Assembly (NCBI GenBank): GCA_000181795.3
Contig: CM012955.1
Coordinates: forward strand, 4,448,680 to 4,510,407
Direction of reading: 5' to 3'
DNA: 61,728 bases
Origin: Trichinella spiralis
Taxonomy: Eukaryota > Nematoda > Enoplea > Trichinellida > Trichinellidae
Shown: piece after piece, positions 13,498 to 25,719 of the stretch
How the letters are laid out: every line of letters begins with the position of its first letter
Numbering within the stretch: position 1 is the stretch's first letter
Program-made: the position numbers and the translations under genes
Notes under the pieces: model-generated
Told to the model about the DNA's origin: nothing
Seen by the model: the letters and a program-made list of their open reading frames with translations, nothing else
The model's database searches: none

Positions 13498-14774
13498 ATG
13501 AAAATTAGCACGGTCGCTTTGTTTTTCCAGTATTTCATTTACATTGCGCTTTGTCAAGCTGGCAGGGATTTTTACAAAATTCTCGGCGTTCCGCGGTCGG
13601 CCAACTTGAACCAAATCAAGAAAGCTTACAGAAAATTGGCCAAAGAGTTACACCCGGACAAGCACCAAGATGACAAAATTGCCCACGAAAAGTTCCAAGA
13701 CATTTCCGCCGCCTACGAGGTGCTTTCCAATCAGGAGAAGCGTCGCCTGTACGACAAGGGCGGCGAAGAGGCGGTGAAGCAGATGGGTGCGCACGATTCG
13801 CACGATCCCTTTTCCAGTTTTTTTGGCGATTTCTTCGGTTTCGGCCAACAAGAGTCCGGCGAGTCGGCCAGAGGTGAAGATGTGGTGGTCGATTTGTACG
13901 TCACTTTGGAAGAATTGTACAACGGCGATTTTGTGCGAGTTGTCCGCAACAAGCCCGTGTACAAAGCTGCGCCTGGATATCGCCAGTGCAATTGCAGGAC
14001 CGAAATGCAAACTGTTCAAATTGGAGCCGGACGTTTTCAACTTTTTCACAAACAAGTCTGTGATGATTGCCCCAACGTAACGGTGAGTTATTTTTTTTAA
14101 TTAATAACAAGGAAAATGTTTATTCTTATCTCATGATTTAATTTTCTACATATTGCGGAAGTACTCAGTTGAGAGTTGCTATATAATGAATGATTTTTTT
14201 TGTTTGAAGGAAATATTCTCAATATCATTATTCTTATTCAGTGTTTGAATTGTTGATTGGTTTGGGCATGGGGGAAATATGATGAATAATTTTACAATTT
14301 AAGATTGTAAATGAAGAGCGTACATTGGAAGTGGAAATCGAAGTTGGCATGGTCGATGGTCAAGAGCAGTCGTTCATTGGCGAAGGTGAACCGCACATCG
14401 ACGGCGACCCTGGCGATTTGCGCTTCCGCATACGGACGCAGAAGCATCCAGTGTTCGAACGTCGCGGCGACGATTTGTACACCAATTTGACAATTTCATT
14501 GGAGAACGCGTTGAACGGTTTCGAATTCACCATTGTCCATTTGGACGGTCACCAAGTGTCGATCAAGCGGGACAAGGTGACGTGGCCCGGCGCCCGGATG
14601 CGCAAATTGAACGAAGGCATGCCGAATTATGAGGACAACCAGAAACGAGGCACATTGTACATCACTTTCGACGTCCAATTTCCAAAAGGGGCGTTGTCAG
14701 AGGAGCAGCGGCAACAGCTGTCGGCTATCTTGCAGCAGACCGAGCTGAAGCCCAGAGTTTACAACGGCTTATAA
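13498..14774 (+). CDS. DNAJB11: DNAJB11/ERdj3, ER-lumenal Hsp40 co-chaperone
   Basis: A soluble ER J-protein that delivers unfolded clients to BiP. Two exons: 13498-14082 and 14304-14774, joined in frame (donor GTGAGT, acceptor TTTAAG). The start ATG gives a hydrophobic signal peptide (about residues 1-20, ending near CQA). The J domain follows directly ([18 protein letters not shown] with the catalytic [11 protein letters not shown]), then a Phe/Gly-rich linker and substrate-binding domain with two Cys pairs (QCNC and CDDC) as in ERdj3. [18 protein letters not shown] and [11 protein letters not shown] are near-identical to animal orthologues. It ends in YNGL, a few residues shorter than human. 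No KDEL, as is usual for this protein. Confidence 0.96.
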
Positions 14775-15391
14775 TATAGCGACGGCAGTTTTGTGCGATT
14801 CGTTCTCTCACATTCGACTGAGAGTGAGAGATAGAGAATGTGGTTGCGTTTTTGTTTTGTTATACAAGAAATAATATTTGCAAATTTTGAAGTTCATTTT
14901 TTGTTTTGTTCAAACGACACTTTCACGCAAATTAGCCATTTCTTTTTTGTTGATTCGATAAAATTCATCTTCCAACTGACTGCAGCTTTGACTTCAACAC
15001 TGAGAAAAACAAACTAACGAACGGGTAATATGCTTTTTTTTCATTCTTTCCTGCATGCTTGCTTTTTCATTTTTTCGTGCAATTTAATGAACTGTTTGTT
15101 TACCAAGTTGGACGTCACTATTCTTACTTTACTTTTGCATCGCAGTTCAAGCATGTCGGTGGAATTGCCAATCAGATAAGGAAATGCAGTTAATTGATTG
15201 GTTCATGTTTGCAGTTACAGTTGCGGCGATCCAACTGTGAAGCACTAACGATTTGTAAACAACAGCATGCTTCTGAAAATATTTACAGTATCTATAAATG
15301 ACAAAGTGTCTGATAATCTCACTCAGTTGGGCGTTGTTAATCGAAATTTAAAGGTAGTTTTTTTTTCTTTACACTCATTCATTCACTTTCA
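14775..15391. other. Intergenic
   Basis: 3' region of DNAJB11 followed by AT-rich DNA. An inverted pair of about 14 bp just after the stop (TTCTCTCACATTCGACTGAGAGTGAGAGA, 14811-14832 area) could fold in the 3' UTR. A short open frame from about 15266 is not supported by splice sites. Confidence 0.4.
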
Positions 15392-15580
15392 ATGAATGTA
15401 ATAATAGTATTGCTGTTGTTCTCCGGTGTAAATTGCATGGAACATCAATCGAGCATATCGAAACAGAAAGGTACATTTCTGTTAGAAAGAAATGAAATAA
15501 TAATAATTTAAAAAATTTTATTTTAACAAATAGTTACATTTATATTAAGTTCATATTTTTCAACTTATATATGGGCATAA
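15392..15580 (+). CDS. Possible small secreted peptide gene (two exons, 41 aa)
   Basis: ATG at 15392 opens a run (MNVIIVLLLFSGVNC) that looks like a signal peptide, continuing to a GTACAT donor after 15470. An acceptor (CAAATAG) before 15534 restores the frame and gives a stop at 15578-15580, making 41 residues. An AATAAA lies about 35 bp further on. The mature peptide would be only about 26 residues with no Cys pair or dibasic site, so function is unknown. Chance cannot be excluded: no homology is recognised and the gene is very short. It converges on the PAQR gene. Confidence 0.28.
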
Positions 15581-15691
15581 ATGGATAATATGATATCAGG
15601 TGATAAATATCATATAAATAAAAAATGATTGGTGAAAATGAATTTGGAAGACGATGTCTTCTGATGAGTAACTTTGGAAGCAGAATCACTG

Positions 15692-17047
15692 TCAACAGGA
15701 TGTTGATAGACGATAATCCGCTATGAGTACCAACGAACGATAGAAGAACACTAGGGCTATGAAAACAAACACGTGGAAAATTTGATGCGACTGAAACCAT
15801 GTATCAAATCGTCCGGGCATCAGACGCTCCGGAACACGACAACTATAAATCAAAGCTCCACTGATGTAAAAGAAAGCCATAATGAGAAGCAGGTAAATTG
15901 AACCCATCAGTTCCTCAGGTATACCATACATGTATCGATAGTGCAAACACGGAATAGCAGCCGAAAGACCGTTGAGTATGAAAACCAAGCTTCGGGTGAA
16001 TCTGTGATGCGCGGTCGACAGATCCCCTTTTATTGTTTGAACTGCAGAATGAATTCCAAGTAACATACACAGTACGGCATAAATTATGTATAACCACGAA
16101 TGGCAGTAGAACAGGTAATACAGCCAAGATACAGTCGATCCTGTTATCAGTATAGCTATACCGCAGTGATCTAATTTCCGAAATAGATGCGAAACCCATT
16201 CTGAATGACACACCATCGTATGGAAGGAAGCAGAGAACCCTAGGCAACCCAAAGCACTGGCGAAGTACGGCAGAAAAGGAATTTTTTGTTCCAATTTCAA
16301 TGATGCGCTCGTCATATGCCACTGTGCCAACAAGTACATTATATAAAATGCAATCAGGTGAGACCAGATGTTCCCCGTTTCGCTGTGTATTTGAAATATT
16401 GACAGTAAACAGTCCAATACCGAGAACAACGGTGGCCGGTGTCCGTGCAAAACAAACTCATTTTCTTGAAGCCAAGGTGGCAGCGTGGAAACGTGTGTGG
16501 TCGTCCACGTTGCGCCGCGCACCGCTTCTGGACTGTTCTCCAAACCACCGGCATTATCTTTCGATGCTTCCTTAACTCTGTTTAAATCATCTTGAACTGT
16601 CGGCTCGACAGCTTGTTCAGCCGGTGTCCCTACACTATCTTGACTACATGGCCTCGGTTCCACTACTTGTCCAGTCTCCATAACTCCGGCGATCTCTTTC
16701 GATGCTTCCTTAACTCTGTTTAAATCATCTTGAACTGTCGGCTCGACAGCTTGTTCAGCCGGTGTCCCTACACTATCTTGACTACATGGCCTCGGTTCCA
16801 CTACTTGTCCAGTCTCCATAACTCCGGCGATCTCTTCCGATGCTTCCTTAACGCTGTTCAAATTATCCTGAACTGTCGCCTGGACAGCTTGTTCGGTCAC
16901 CTCCTGCCGACTCAGCTTCTGTTCCACCGTTCGAGCGTCAGCTCCAACCTCCACTGGATCTTCTTTTTCATGCTTCCGTTCACGCTCTCCCTCCTGGTCG
17001 TTGCCACGGACTGTTGGTTGTTCAGCTGAGAAATTTGATGGTTGCAT
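15692..17047 (-). CDS. PAQR-family (adiponectin/progestin receptor-like) seven-transmembrane protein
   Basis: PAQR proteins are membrane receptors or putative metal-dependent hydrolases acting on sphingolipid and membrane homeostasis. One exon, 451 residues, start ATG at 17047. Residues about 1-180 are hydrophilic, Glu/Gln/Val-rich and contain a 46-residue unit in two identical copies plus a diverged third. From PPWLQENEFVLHGHRPP onward the PAQR domain follows: SVLDCLLSIFQIHSETGNIWSHL, then seven hydrophobic segments. The three metal-site motifs are present: SFHTMVCHS with its His, DHCGIAILITGS, and SHQIFHVFV with the HxxxH pair. The N-terminal tail is far longer than usual. It is intronless with intron-bearing neighbours, so an old retrocopy is possible, but the frame is intact. 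The exact PAQR subclass is not resolved. Confidence 0.9.
   Translation of the reverse strand: MQPSNFSAEQPTVRGNDQEGERERKHEKEDPVEVGADARTVEQKLSRQEVTEQAVQATVQDNLNSVKEASEEIAGVMETGQVVEPRPCSQDSVGTPAEQAVEPTVQDDLNRVKEASKEIAGVMETGQVVEPRPCSQDSVGTPAEQAVEPTVQDDLNRVKEASKDNAGGLENSPEAVRGATWTTTHVSTLPPWLQENEFVLHGHRPPLFSVLDCLLSIFQIHSETGNIWSHLIAFYIMYLLAQWHMTSASLKLEQKIPFLPYFASALGCLGFSASFHTMVCHSEWVSHLFRKLDHCGIAILITGSTVSWLYYLFYCHSWLYIIYAVLCMLLGIHSAVQTIKGDLSTAHHRFTRSLVFILNGLSAAIPCLHYRYMYGIPEELMGSIYLLLIMAFFYISGALIYSCRVPERLMPGRFDTWFQSHQIFHVFVFIALVFFYRSLVLIADYRLSTSC
16563..16900 (-). repeat. 138-bp in-frame tandem repeat within the PAQR coding region
   Basis: Units start at about 16563, 16701 and 16839 (period 138 bp, 46 codons). 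The first two read essentially identically along their length; the third matches for its first part and then diverges. The repeated peptide contains EPTVQDDLNRVKEAS and GQVVEPRPCSQDSVG. Confidence 0.9.
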
Positions 17048-17798
17048 GATTACGAGATTTTGCAAAATGAACTAGAAAAGATAGCCACCGCTCACTCGCA
17101 GCGAAATCTGTGGAATGAAACATGCGTAGTCAGGCGATGGGCCGTAGGCTGGGTAGGACTTTAAAGTTAATTTAAACTATGATGACGTTAAGAAAAGTTT
17201 AAATTAGGTCATAGTTTAAATTCGCTTTAAAACGCCATCAGTTGGAGGCAAGTTCACCCTGCCGCCTGGTGGGGGAACACTAACGGACGCGAGCTGTAAT
17301 TTCTGTATTCACTCCAAAATCGGGTGCTCGATCTCAAATCTCCCTCACACCTTAAAAAATGTTTCACTTACGTCAGGGATGTCGGTATCCAAATGAGTTG
17401 TTTCTTCAATTCAAACAAGGCAAAAGGGAAATTTTGAACGAACAAGAAAATTCAATGAATAATAATTGATAATTTTATATTTAAGTAATAACAAAACAGT
17501 GTTGTTCACAAGATATAAAAAACAATGATGAATGAGTTAATTTGTTTAGAAAACGGTTCGTATCGTTAAGTATTGGAATTTGAATTTTTTTTGCCATGCA
17601 TTGTGAATCTCCATCAGGCAAGTTCACAAAAGTAAATTCTGTTGAAGGGAAATAATTTTTCACAACAAAAAAAGCACAGAATGAATTTCACAAATTCAAT
17701 AATAATCATTGATTTTAGTGGCAAGATAATTTCCACAAATAAGAAGAAAAGAGGAATAAAATGAATGAATGAATGAATAAAACGGAGGTTACAATTGA
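17048..17798. other. Intergenic, with one short inverted repeat
   Basis: Separates the PAQR start from the 3' end of the thioesterase gene. It holds a hairpin-forming pair (17160-17182 and 17209-17231, 21 of 23 bases complementary). Nothing else is supported. Confidence 0.6.
17160..17231. repeat. Short inverted repeat / hairpin
   Basis: The left arm TTTAAAGTTAATTTAAACTATGA is complementary to the right arm at 21 of 23 positions, with a 26-base loop containing a further AGTTTAAATTAG copy. It lies upstream of the PAQR start. Confidence 0.7.
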
Positions 17799-19463
17799 TC
17801 AACCATTTTTCCGTATGACGCTTTCTTGATAGGATGAAGCCAGCAGAACGCCTTCACGAGACCAAATTCGACTATGAGCAAAATGATGATTGCCGACTTG
17901 AATGTTCATTGTCAAAGTGGAGAAGAAGAAAAAAAGCAAAATTAACAAATAAGAAGAAAAAATGACGTTGGGAAAGTGAGATAAAATTGAATTAAAATTT
18001 ACTGGATGATTGGAGCGAGCATTCGGATAAATTCCAAGCGTTGAAGTCCATCTTGCAGCGGTGGAACCAGACCGAATGGTCGACCGGAAGCACGGACAAA
18101 TTTTCACCGTGCCGGTGCGATTTCAGAGCCAACGAGAACAGCAAACTGTACGTAACCTGCGCTGCTAGACAACGATTGAAAACCAAATCGGGTTCTGAAA
18201 ATTGAAATCGAAACGGAAATATTTTCATAAAAAAAGACAAAATTTATTTTTTGAAATTTCATTACGACTTGGCAACTGTTGGCACTTAATCCACAAAAAT
18301 TCCAACGGCGCCTTGTAAGCATCGAGCGGCTGATTTGGAAGAATAACTGACCTTTTTTCGAAACATCCCGAAACGCATCCCAGCACTGGTAACGACTGCT
18401 TTTTCCCATTTCTGAATTTGAAACTGATATTAATTAGCGGAGAAAAAAAATATTTCTTCCCGACACCGACGCTCCCAGTACCTGACAATTTCCACCGACG
18501 GATCTGTGGAATTTTCAGAAAAATCCGGAAAAGACACATTCGGAGGATCGGACTGATGTTCCACTGATTCTGCAGCTTGCTGTATTATATATTATCATTT
18601 TTAAAAAAATTCCAATTTTAAACAAACAAACGAAACTTGGAAGATAACATAAGTTACATTTTTCAAATAATACAATTACTGGCAACAACATTTCATTTTT
18701 ATCATGTTTACTGTATTGATTAGGCAAATAATTTCTGACCAACCTCGTGAAACGATAACTGAGCAGTAAATATGCATTGACCATCTTGAACTGCTTCGAC
18801 AGAACGAACGCTGAAACTTTTGCCTTGTCGAGGTCTGTCGATCAAGTACAAAACTGGCCTTGACGCGTTTCCTGCAAAAAAAAGCAATTGGATTAAAAAT
18901 TAAAAATTCATTTTTACAATATACCCTGCTTCAAAAAATGGCACTGCATGCTGTGCACATGAAGCTGTTCATTGACAGTTTGTGAAGCGGCGATAATTGC
19001 ATGGCTGATAAATTGGCCACCATATATGATATCACTGTTAAGTAGAGAAGAAACTGAATTTGTACTTCTGCAAGAAAAACAAAAATGACAATTAACACAC
19101 CAACAACACATACACACACACACACACACACATGCATAAATACGAAGATTTATATCGAATCCTACTAACTGCAGTAAAATGTATTATTCTTACTTTTGAA
19201 AATCACAACGGCAAACAACTTAAAATTTTATTTTAACAGTAAAGAAAAGTACTAAATGTACTATTATATTTCATTAAATTACAAAATGTGTGCCACTGAA
19301 CGTTACTTGAAAATGAACAACAAAAATCTTTTATAAAAACATTGCTTCATGAAAAACCATAATCATACCTATATAAATTAGAGTCAATTTTTTCCACATT
19401 AAAAACCAAATTAAGCAGACTTTCTGCAGAATTTGATGCAAATCGTCGAATGTTGCGAAACAT
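17799..19463 (-). CDS. ACOT8-type acyl-CoA thioesterase (TesB family)
   Basis: Hydrolyses acyl-CoA to free acid and CoA using a double-hotdog fold. Seven exons from ATG at 19463: 19463-19369, 19067-18925, then about 18871-18744, 18577-18487, 18403-18240, 18198-18001 and 17905-17799; about 315 residues, as in human ACOT8. Family blocks: IIYGGQFISHAIIAA, VHSMQCHFLKQG, GKSFSVRSVEAVQDG, FTAQLSFHE, VDHSVWFHR (catalytic Asp region), ECS, and SREGVLLASSYQESVIR (catalytic Gln region). It ends KNG, so the SKL-type peroxisomal signal seen in vertebrate ACOT8 is absent. The N-terminus MFRNIRRFASNSAESLL is basic and Ser-rich, compatible with a mitochondrial presequence. A (CA)n tract lies in the first intron (about 19106-19131). 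Exon ends in the middle are approximate. Confidence 0.88.
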
Positions 19464-20918
19464 CCTAAAAATTACTTTACAAATAGCAACTCTTAATCTA
19501 CAAAAACTGTGTTTTAATAATAATAATCACGTACAATTATAGGATCCGTACTGAATTATTTTTTAAACAAGTAACCAAATATTAGTTAAATAAGCACCAA
19601 AAACGTACTCACACAAAAATGTAAAACTTCTTTCATTCGAATTTATCATTTTGGATAAATTAAGATTTTGAACAATAAATACATTAATAGGCAATAAAGA
19701 AGACAAGAAACTTTTATGATCATTGTAAATAAGTAATAAAATGCAATTGTTGCCATTATTCATTGATTCTCTAGTGCAACAATTAATATGCTTTTTAAAG
19801 ATTTGTTTGTTGTTGTAAAAATTAGTTTAAGAATTCAATTAACCTTCAAAGTCAACATACTGTAGAATATTATCAAAATATATTTTACTGTCAGTTTTAT
19901 GTGATAGTTTTTGTTGAAAAACACAAAATTGTTTTTTTGTCATTTAAACACAACTTTTTTTAAGTCGATTTAAGTGTTTTTCAAAATTTTCAGCCTCTTC
20001 AACAGTATAGTCAGTGAAATTTTTTGTCATAGCATTATTCTTGAAAACTGGCTGTTTTTTTATTTGTGCTTTTTACATTTCTTATAATATATGGGACGTT
20101 ATTTCACTTTTCGAGGTTTGTACTGAATTTTTGGCAATCAGCGCTAAAGTTCCTTTGGGAGCAGAGCATGCATAAATAAAAAGTTTGAAAATTGTTTTTA
20201 AATTAGATACTGTAGAAATATCATCTAGAAGTTTTTGAATGTTAATCTTGTGCAATATTTTCTGAAATCTCAGTTAAAATTTTCTTTAACTTAAGCATAT
20301 TGAAAAACTCTTTTCTATTGTCAAGCAGTACTGCGGTAAATTATTATTTTTTAAGATATTTTAAAAATGCTTATTTTGTAATATATGAAAAATTATTTTT
20401 CATCATTCACTTTCATCATAAAATTTAATTTACATAAACAGACACATTTACATATATATACATTTCAATATTTTCATTTGTTGCCTGTACAGAGTTCTGT
20501 GAAATATTAATGCTGATTGTTGGAATAAAGTTGTCGTTGATGTCGTTAGCGCATTTTATCACAGTGTGCATGAATGGACGATTTAAATTCTTGCCAGTTT
20601 AAAAGCTGTTTTTTTATTAAACGGGCTATTTAATATTTCAGAATGATCAATTGAAATGCCAATTGTTGGCAATTTGTTTTTTTTACTTGTTGTGAGTGAT
20701 TTTGCTTTACAGAAAATTTATTTTTTTTGCACCCGATTTATTCTGTTTTCAATTTTATTATGCAATTTCTGCAAGTATGCTTTTATTTTGAATTTGAACA
20801 TCATTTTCTCTAGTTTGGGGCAATAAATTTTTGTTTCTCTGGTTGTACAATAATAAACTGGTCGATTATGATATTTTTATTTTTGATTAGAATTATTTTC
20901 CAAATACACTGGCTCAGA
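19464..20918. promoter_or_regulatory. Divergent intergenic region between the thioesterase and the SLC18B1-type gene
   Basis: About 1.45 kb, strongly AT-rich, flanked by two genes that start outward. It should contain both promoters and 5' UTRs. An in-frame upstream ATG for the transporter lies at 20868. No defined motif was recognised. Confidence 0.45.
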
Positions 20919-23900
20919 ATGAATCAAACAAGCAACTACTCTGCATGTAATGAAAATGAAGACAATCTAACCGCAACAACTTGTCACTTCATGGAACATA
21001 CGTTGGAGATTGAGGCAAATAAATTTGAAGAATCTAGTGAGTTTAATATATTCATTCAGTTGGGTTAATGATAATAATTGACTTTTATTTTAATGGAAAA
21101 TCAAGTTAAATTTCAGATTTCAATGATGAACACGAATTTCCTATTAAACGTTGCTACACCGGTCAGCAGAAAAGCATGATTGCCATTTTAGCGGGAGCAA
21201 ATTTGTCCAGCACAATTGCTTATTCATTCATTGCACCATTTTATCCTTTGGAGGTAGGCTATGATAGCTTGCACTGAGATAATTATTGTTGAATAACTTG
21301 TTGCATCTTTTTCTTTCAGGCTAGAAAGCATTATGTCGGCAAATTGGCTGTCGGGGTAACGTTGGGAATTTATGAATTGGTGATCTTTTTACTTTCTCCT
21401 TTACTGGGCTCTTTCGTGAGTATTTATTATATTGAACTTTTTTTTGAAATATCAGAATTACAGCGTTAGTAATGATTATTATTTTGCGTTGCATGCATTT
21501 ATGATAATTTAAAATTCAAACGTACAAATAATATTATAATTGAATTGTTTATTTATTAATCCGAAGTTAAATTCATCATTTCCGTTTTATTCATTGCGAA
21601 TTCTTTTACAATGAAGATGTATTTCGTTGGCCCTAAACTGCAGTTTAACATGGGTTTGTTTGTACTTGCGGTCAGCACAATTTTATTCGGGTATGTTAAA
21701 TTTTGTTTTTTAATTCCTAGTCCACTTTCGGTTTGATATTTGAATTTGAATATTTTCTTACTATCTTTTTTCGCAAGTCAAAACGCTGATATTCAGATAT
21801 TAATCTAAATTAATATATTATTATGCTGCTGCTGAAGACAAATCATTTCATAAACATGTATGAATAAAATCTGGGCAGCTCAATGTAGAAAATCTTTTTG
21901 TGAACATTGATTTTTTACTTAATTATTAAAATCCTTTAATTTTTGACGTTAATTAATCGACAGTTTTAATGTTGAATGTTGTTAATATGGTAAAAAATGA
22001 AAAATGTTATTTTTTCAAATGCACAGACTGTTGAAATGGTCACCGCCAAATGGTACATTTGTTACTTTGTCGATTGCAGTTCGCGTTGTTGAAGCTCTAG
22101 GAAATGCGGCATTTTTAACAGCATCATTGGCGCTTGCAGTGCAAACATTACCGGACAATTTTGCAAGCATTATTGTTTGTTTAATTTGAATAAAAGCTGA
22201 GATAAAATTTTAATTCCACTCCATTTTTCAGGGAGTGTTGGAAACATTTTCTGGCATTGGGTATACTGTAGGACCGCCGCTTGGAGGATTTTTATACGAC
22301 GTTGTTTTCTTGTTTCAAATGTTATTAATTTGTGTAAATTTTAATTTCTGTTTTTCAGCTTGGTGGATTTGATTTGCCATTTTGGTCACTTGGAGTTGTT
22401 TTGATTTTTACTCTCATTTTGTCTTTATTAATTATTCCAGAACAACATGGTAAGCAGAAGTGGAACTTTTTTTTTCTCTTTTTACCATTTAAATGGATGA
22501 AGTTATGAATTTTATTTTTAAGACAATGCAAGACGTGGACAACTTCATATGACTTCATTGTTGCGCGTTCCATTAGTACTTGTTGAAATAATCAGCATTA
22601 CATTTACAGCAGCATCCATGTCATTTATCGATCCTACTTTAGAAGAGCATTTGAAAGAAGTAATTTGAAACGATATGTTCAATTATATGATGAAGCTTAA
22701 TATTTGTTTATTTGAAGTTCAGCATGTCCAGCTTGAACATTGGACTTATGTTTTTGATTACTGGCGCTGCTTACTGTATTTCAGCTCCCCTATGCGGCTA
22801 TTTCATCGATAAACTAGTATCTAACGTTTAAATACTCCACAAATAATTTGCTATTTTGAAGCAATTATTATATTTAAAATAATACACAACGAAGGTAACA
22901 TTATTCATGCATGAAATATGATGTTGTATAATGTTGAATATTAAAAACGGTACTTTTTTTCAATAGTTTCCTTTAAATATTCTTATGAATTTGATTTTTA
23001 GTTTAATATTTCATTTTCAATTTTTTCCTACATTTTAGAATGTTTCATGAAAGTGTTCATTTAGAAGTGCCCAATGACTTTCATGGTTGCCGGAAACATT
23101 CTCGCTAGTGCAGGCTTTTTTATCATTGGACCGTCTCCTTTGATGAAGGCAACAAAGTAAATATAATAATATTAATTTGTTAGAGTGCATTATATAAATA
23201 AGCATACATATATATTTGTTTTAAGTAAATGTAAATATAAAGTATGTAAAAAGAAAGCTGTTAAATGTTATTATATTACTTAAAAGTACTGTTTTTATAG
23301 ATCAATTCTTTTGATGTCTGTTAGCCTTTTTTTGATTGGAATTTCGATGGCTTTGATGCTCATTTCACATTTCAATCTGTGTCTTCAAGCAATAAAGTTG
23401 GTTTGAAATGTTTTTTTTGCGTATTTCGTTTTGTATTACTGAGCACAACAACACCCTAATTTTAACAGGAGTCAAGGGTACGCTGATGTGGGTGATGCAT
23501 CTGGAATTATATCTGGTATTTTTAATGCAGCTCTATCTCTTGGGTAATTAATTAAATTGAAAATTTGGCAATAAATTTGAGCAGTTTAATTTTCAGGGCT
23601 TTTGTTGGTCCGACGGCCGGAAGTCTGTGCGTCGAGTACGTTGGCTTTTCGTGGACAACAACTTATTTATGTGGTTTGCATTTGATTTCAGTATATTAAT
23701 TTACTTTTATTTATACGTAAAATTTCATATTTTTTTGAATATCTTGTATAGGCTCTGCTGCATACGTTGTATTACTTTTGTTGTTAACGAGTACAACGGA
23801 TGCAAAGAAAATGTCAATTCTGCATTTTGGAAAAGGGATGAATTTGGACAGGCACAATCAAAAAACAATTTTTATTGTTTTCTGTGGTGGTAATTCTTTA

Positions 23901-23951
23901 AAAAATATAATTAAACATCAAACTTGTGGAAATTATGAATCATTTGACTAA
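20919..23951 (+). CDS. SLC18B1-type major facilitator superfamily transporter
   Basis: An MFS carrier related to the vesicular amine transporter group; vertebrate SLC18B1 is reported to carry polyamines into vesicles. About 14 short exons joined at GT/AG sites, roughly 480 residues, stop TAA at 23949-23951. The ATG at 20919 is preferred; ATG 20868 would add 17 residues. The N-terminus is hydrophilic with two N-glycosylation-type sites. Family matches: LSSTIAYSFIAPFYPLEA (TM1), RVVEALGNAAFLTAS, the very typical LETFSGIGYTVGPPLGGFLYD (TM5 region), GGFDLPFWSLGV, SFIDPTLEEHL, and IISGIFNAALSLGAFVGPTAG (TM11). Twelve hydrophobic segments are expected. The donor or acceptor choice around 22818-23067 is less certain than the rest. 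Confidence 0.85.
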
Positions 23952-25245
23952 AGCATATTGCGCAAGTTGTCTATGTTAAATTATTTTCATTTAGAATGAA
24001 GCGGAAAATGTTGATGATTCATAATACCAATTTGAAATGTTTTGAAATTGATATTAAAAAATATCATTCAAATTAACATTTGAATTAAATTAATTTTTGC
24101 ATTGTTGCTTAATTGTTCTGCATTTCTAGTGATTATGAGAAAGCGAATATTGTGAAATTTACAAATTAATGCATCAGCCAATGCGAGTTGTTTTCTTTTT
24201 CTTATCAGAAAGTGTTCTTTTGGCATATGAAATTTGAAGATTTTCAAAAATTTTTTCTCTGACGCAGTCGGATGAAGAATAAAAGGAATGAACAACTGAA
24301 AAACTGTCAACTTTACATTAGCAGGTACGATGGCAATTTATTCATATTTTATTTTTTCATTTTCTAAATCATTTTATTTACGTTCAGACGTATCCTTTAC
24401 ATTCAATTCCGCAAATTTTACACTTTCTCGAAAATTAAGTTTAGCATTAAAATTATTTTCATTATAATTTTTCTTGAAAATACAATGATGAAACTCATCG
24501 AATAACATTTCTGAACTTCAGTAGTATGTAAAGTAGTCATAACAGTGTTAACAGTTACTAAATAAGCTAATTGTCCTGAAACGTTCTTCAAAGTACACTG
24601 AAAAATACGTTTCGTTTTAAAATGCGCATTAAAATTGCCAAAGGTAGGTTAATTATCATAATTAAACATGGAAGCATAACGATTAGGCTAAATTGAAGGT
24701 ACAAGAGAGTTGCAAGGCAGAGCTTTCCGTATACCACCATACTGTTCTAAGCCCGCTACACGATGCTGTTTTAAATGTAAGCACTTATTACGAAGAAGTG
24801 CAGTCGCAGAGTCATAGTTGGTTCATTTCAAGACCATCACGAAACATGGCTGCATGATAATTAGAGTAAATTGCAGGTATTAGAAGATTGAAGCGATCTA
24901 ATCAAACATGTTAATATGATTTTAGCGGAACAGAATCAGCAGTTATGAGGCACGGAAAGAACGCACACTGAAAGACGAATAAACAAATTTCATCAAAATT
25001 ATTTATACTTCTAGAGGTATGTCAAGATATTTAACTTCGACGCGATGAAATTGTTTGTATTTAAATATCGCCAATTAGGATGTGTTTCCGTAAATCTGAA
25101 TCCATATTCACGTTTCCTTCATGATTGCTTTCATTCCAACAATACGTGAGATGTGATGAATTCTCCTCATATTTCTTTGCTATACTAGAAGTTGCTATTC
25201 AGTGGATATTAACAAAACTTCATCTATTCAAGTTCACTCAACCAG

Positions 25246-25613
25246 TTCAAATTGATTTTGTTGGTAATAATATTATAATATTTGTGCATGCTAACAACGG
25301 CTTTCAAACAGTTCAAGTTGTTTGAGTTGAGTTTTATGGTATGAGTGAGTGCACAGTAACGCAAACTTTCAAAGAGATCAAGTCGATTGAGTTGGGCATT
25401 ATAGTATAAATTCATGCTTACAGAAATTTTCAAACAGTTCAAGTTGATTGAGTTGAGTTTTATAGTATGAGTGCATACTAACGCAAACTTTCCAGCAATT
25501 CAAGTTGATTGAGTTGATCATAATTTTATAATATTTGTGCATGCTAACAAAGACTTTTAAATAGTCCGAGTTGGTTGAGTTGATCATAATTTTATAATAT
25601 GTGTATGTCAATC
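25246..25613. repeat. Minisatellite, about 6 units of 60-66 bp
   Basis: Each unit begins with a variant of TTCAAGTTGATTGAGTTGA, followed by TTTTATAGTATGAGTGCATGCTAAC-like sequence and ending in a CTTTCAAACAG-like block. Units start near 25246, 25312, 25377, 25438, 25498 and 25564. Units differ by substitutions and small length changes. Confidence 0.85.
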
Positions 25614-25719
25614 AACATTGCATTAACCTGGCGCTAGTTGGCATAGCGATTTGTGTGGTCACATGCCAACCATATAGTCCTCAGTCACACACTGCTCCGG
25701 GAGTTCGAAGTGTCACCAC

